NCBI GenBank assembly: GCA_023127905.1 | Contig: JAGMEZ010000491.1 | Coordinates: 1-7,016 of the forward strand | Direction: 5' to 3' | From: Caldifarciminota bacterium | GTDB taxonomy: Bacteria > Hydrothermota > E44-bin80 | Length of the DNA stretch: 7,016 bases | In this document: positions 4,854 to 7,016 of the stretch, in pieces | Position numbering within the stretch: position 1 is the stretch's first letter | Layout of the letters: each line of letters starts with the position of its first letter | Notes under the pieces: model-generated | What the model saw: only the letters and a program-made list of their open reading frames with translations | The model's database searches: none | What the model was told of the DNA's origin: nothing | Position numbers and translations under genes: made by a program

Positions 4854-4856
4854 GGA

Positions 4857-5870
4857 ATGAAATTAAAAATAAAAAAGATACCTAAAGTATTCATAATGTT
4901 CCTAATCGCTGTGTCAATCGCAGGTATTTTTTATAATACGATTATTTTTTTGAATTCCAGGAAATTTGTTTCTGATGAAGAAATTGTAATTGTAATCCCT
5001 GAAGGAGCAACAGCCAAAGATATTGGGGAAATGCTTGAAGAGGAAGAAGTAATAGCTTCGTCAAAAAGATTTACTGTATTTGCAAAAATGGCTGGTAAAG
5101 AGAAGAATATAAAAGCTGGACGGTATATATTTCATAAAGGAATGGGGATACGTAATGTTTTGCAGAAATTGGTTAAGGGTGAAACAAGTGCATTATTGGT
5201 AACTATTCCTGAAGGATTAACAATGGATGGAATATCGATCATCTTAGAGAAAGAACTTAAGATCGATAGAGAAAAATTCCTCAAGCTCGCAAACGATAAG
5301 AAGTTTGCGGCTCGGATGGGTATTTCAGGGAAGAATTTTGAGGGTTTCCTTTTTCCAAATACATACGAATTTAATCATGGAATTACTGAAAAGGAAGTAA
5401 TTGAGCGATTATTGAAAGAGTTCTGGAAGGTTTTTAACGATTCGGCGAAGAAAAGAGCAAAAAAAATAGGTTTTACTGTTTGTGAAATTGTAACACTTGC
5501 ATCATTGATAGAAGAGGAAGCAATGATAGATAGTGAGCATCCAATTATTTCTCAGGTTTATCATAAAAGGCTTCAACTTAACAGAGCCCTTGAGTGTGAT
5601 GCAACAATCCAGTATGCACTCCCGAAGCATAAATCGAGGCTTCTCTACAAGGATCTAAAAATCGAATCTCCGTACAATACATATTTACATAAAGGTTTAC
5701 CGCCTGGACCAATCGCAAGTCCTGGTAAATCATCAATTATTGCAGCATTATACCCCGCGGATACAGATTACCTCTATTATGTTGCAAAGGGTGATGGTTC
5801 GCATATCTTTTCAAAGACTGCAAAAGGACATTATAAGGCAATAGAAAGTCTGCGAAGAAACAAAAAATAA
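4857..5870 (+). CDS. mltG: Endolytic murein transglycosylase MltG
   Basis: This is a 337-residue inner-membrane enzyme of the YceG/MltG family that cleaves nascent glycan strands and is thought to set their length (E. coli protein about 340). A short basic N-terminus is followed by one membrane helix at about 10-32. A LysM-like region (about 43-110) has the typical VIPEGATAKDIGEML start. The catalytic domain contains FEGFLFPNTYEF (161-172) and TLASLIEEEA (213-222), with Glu219 matching the catalytic Glu of the family motif. Further motifs are ECDATIQYAL (246-255), SPYNTYLHKGLPPGPIASPG (271-290) and YLYYVAKGDGSHIFSKT (305-321). The protein appears complete and in frame. The ATG is preceded only by the repeat-derived AGAGG. 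The ruvX-mltG order is common among bacteria. No clear terminator follows; 5871-5898 has only AT-rich sequence before the next promoter. Confidence 0.96.
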   Translation: MKLKIKKIPKVFIMFLIAVSIAGIFYNTIIFLNSRKFVSDEEIVIVIPEGATAKDIGEMLEEEEVIASSKRFTVFAKMAGKEKNIKAGRYIFHKGMGIRNVLQKLVKGETSALLVTIPEGLTMDGISIILEKELKIDREKFLKLANDKKFAARMGISGKNFEGFLFPNTYEFNHGITEKEVIERLLKEFWKVFNDSAKKRAKKIGFTVCEIVTLASLIEEEAMIDSEHPIISQVYHKRLQLNRALECDATIQYALPKHKSRLLYKDLKIESPYNTYLHKGLPPGPIASPGKSSIIAALYPADTDYLYYVAKGDGSHIFSKTAKGHYKAIESLRRNKK

Positions 5871-5898
5871 GGTATAGTGGTATTTTAATGATTTTTCC

Positions 5899-5927
5899 TT
5901 GACAATGCGGTATTATTAGTTTATGAA
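5899..5927 (+). promoter_or_regulatory. Sigma70-type promoter for ftcD
   Basis: A perfect -35 TTGACA (5899-5904) is followed after 17 bp by TATGAA (5922-5927), which matches TATAAT at four positions including the key TA. Transcription would start near 5934, leaving a leader of about 34 nt that contains AGAAGGAGGT. A better -10 hexamer (TATAAT, 5933-5938) is 28 bp from the -35 box and so poorly placed. The site suggests ftcD is transcribed on its own. Confidence 0.7.
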
Positions 5928-5967
5928 GAAAATATAATAAAAGGAAATACAGAAGGAGGTTTAATAT

Positions 5968-7016
5968 ATGAAGATAGTTGAATGTATTCCGAATTTTAGT
6001 GAGGGAAAAGACAAGGAAAAAATTAAAATAATAACAGATGAGATAGCAAAAACAAAGGGAGTAACACTTCTTGATGTTGATCCGGGGGAAGCAACGAACA
6101 GAACGGTCGTTACGTTTGTTGGAACGCCTGAAGGTGTCAAAGAAGCAGCTTTTAGAGCAATCAAAAAGGCACAAGAGGTATTGGATATGAGTAAGCACAA
6201 GGGTGCGCACTCAAGAATGGGTGCCACTGATGTATGCCCGTTCGTTCCTGTTGCAGGTGTTACCATGGAGGATTGTGTAAAGATAGCAAATGAGGTTGCG
6301 GAGCGGGTAGCACGGGAACTTTCAATTCCTATTTATTTATACGAAGAAGCGGCAACAAAACCTGAGAGAAGGAACCTTGCTGTGGTCAGGAAGGGGGAAT
6401 ACGAAGGTCTTCCTGAGAAACTTAAAGACCCCGAGTGGAAACCCGACTATGGTGAGCCTGTTTTTAATAAGAAGTCCGGTGCAACGATTATTGGTGCACG
6501 GGAGTTTCTCATTGCATACAATATAAATCTTAATACAAGAGAAAGAAAACTGGCACATGAAATTGCTCTAAATATACGTGAGCAAGGTCGGGCAAAACGG
6601 AATGAGGAAGGAAAGATAATAAGGGATGAAAACGGGAATCCGATAAAGGTACCTGGAAAATTAAAAGCAGTGAAGGGTGTCGGATGGTATATTGACGAGT
6701 ACGGGATTGCCCAGGTATCTGTGAACCTTACGAATTATAAAATTACTCCATTGTATAAATTATTTGAGGAATGTAGAAAAGAGGCAAGAAAAATAGGTGT
6801 AAGGGTAACCGGGAGCGAGCTTGTTGGCTTAATACCCAAAGAAGCATTGCTCCAGACAGGACGATATTACCTTGAGAAACAGGGAAAATGTCCTGGTGTG
6901 CCAGATGATGAATTGATAAGAACAGCAGCTATTTCATTGGGTATGGACCATCTTTACCCATTCAAACCCGAAGAAAAGATTATCGAATATACAATAGCTG
7001 AGAAGCAAGAACTCTT
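5968..7016 (+). CDS. ftcD: Glutamate formimidoyltransferase (partial, 3' end outside window)
   Basis: The frame is open from ATG 5968 to the window edge, giving 349 codons without a stop. A strong AGAAGGAGGT (5951-5960) lies seven bases upstream. The enzyme moves the formimino group between formiminoglutamate and tetrahydrofolate, the last step of one histidine-degradation route and an entry into one-carbon folate pools. Family motifs are the opening KIVECIPNFSEGKD, HKGAHSRMGATDVCPFVPV (77-95) with His81 at the position of the catalytic His of mammalian FTCD, and GAREFLIAYNINL (176-188). GVGWYIDEYGIAQVSVNLTN (237-256) and VTGSELVGLIPKEALL (279-294) also fit. Both transferase subdomains are present, and the frame continues past the usual end (about 300-326) with PFKPEEKIIEY. 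The protein therefore either has a longer C-terminus or is fused to a formimidoyl-THF cyclodeaminase domain; the window ends too early to tell. No hut genes are visible. Confidence 0.95.
   Translation, partial: MKIVECIPNFSEGKDKEKIKIITDEIAKTKGVTLLDVDPGEATNRTVVTFVGTPEGVKEAAFRAIKKAQEVLDMSKHKGAHSRMGATDVCPFVPVAGVTMEDCVKIANEVAERVARELSIPIYLYEEAATKPERRNLAVVRKGEYEGLPEKLKDPEWKPDYGEPVFNKKSGATIIGAREFLIAYNINLNTRERKLAHEIALNIREQGRAKRNEEGKIIRDENGNPIKVPGKLKAVKGVGWYIDEYGIAQVSVNLTNYKITPLYKLFEECRKEARKIGVRVTGSELVGLIPKEALLQTGRYYLEKQGKCPGVPDDELIRTAAISLGMDHLYPFKPEEKIIEYTIAEKQEL

Noticed and set aside
5737..6210. 157-codon open frame on the minus strand across the mltG end and ftcD start
   Set aside because: It overlaps two well-supported genes and the ftcD promoter. 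Its translation is Cys/Leu/Phe-rich without a recognisable motif and has the look of an antisense shadow.

Overview
The window reads as a piece of an AT-rich, Gram-negative-type (diderm) bacterial chromosome. The diderm reading rests on a protein with a signal peptide, outer-membrane barrel features and a terminal Phe, followed by a lipoprotein. Good Shine-Dalgarno sites (AAGGAGG), a TTGACA-type promoter and a GC-stem/T-tract terminator are all standard bacterial signals. The gene mix and the long decayed 7-bp and 9-bp microsatellites between genes would fit an uncultured candidate phylum of the FCB/WOR-3/Cloacimonadota kind. That placement is an impression only, since no phylogenetic marker is present.

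Layout. Positions 1-62 may hold the last codons of an upstream gene, followed by an AT-rich leader with a hairpin. Positions 164-3141 are a two-gene unit: a predicted outer-membrane beta-barrel protein and a lipoprotein with three Ig-like (SbsA/Big_5-like) modules. It is closed by a strong intrinsic terminator at 3174-3206. Positions 3211-5870 are a housekeeping segment with cdd (cytidine deaminase), ruvX/yqgF (RNase H-fold nuclease/resolvase family) and mltG (endolytic transglycosylase). The ruvX-mltG order is a commonly conserved neighbourhood. Positions 5899-7016 carry a separate promoter and a nearly complete but truncated ftcD (glutamate formimidoyltransferase; histidine/folate one-carbon metabolism).

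The unusual part is the non-coding DNA of the cdd-ruvX-mltG segment. Two long intergenic regions (3211-3602 before cdd, 4550-4853 before mltG) are related mosaics. Blocks of 7-bp periodic DNA are followed by 9-bp periodic DNA and then 7-bp periodic DNA again, in the same order, with identical stretches of 38 and 62 nt. The last heptamer unit in each copy supplies the Shine-Dalgarno-like sequence of the next gene. A third heptamer array (GGATAAA x3) forms the C-terminal codons and stop of cdd. By direct reading, loss of one unit would put cdd in frame with ruvX without a stop. No CRISPR array, insertion sequence, tRNA, rRNA or phage gene is visible.
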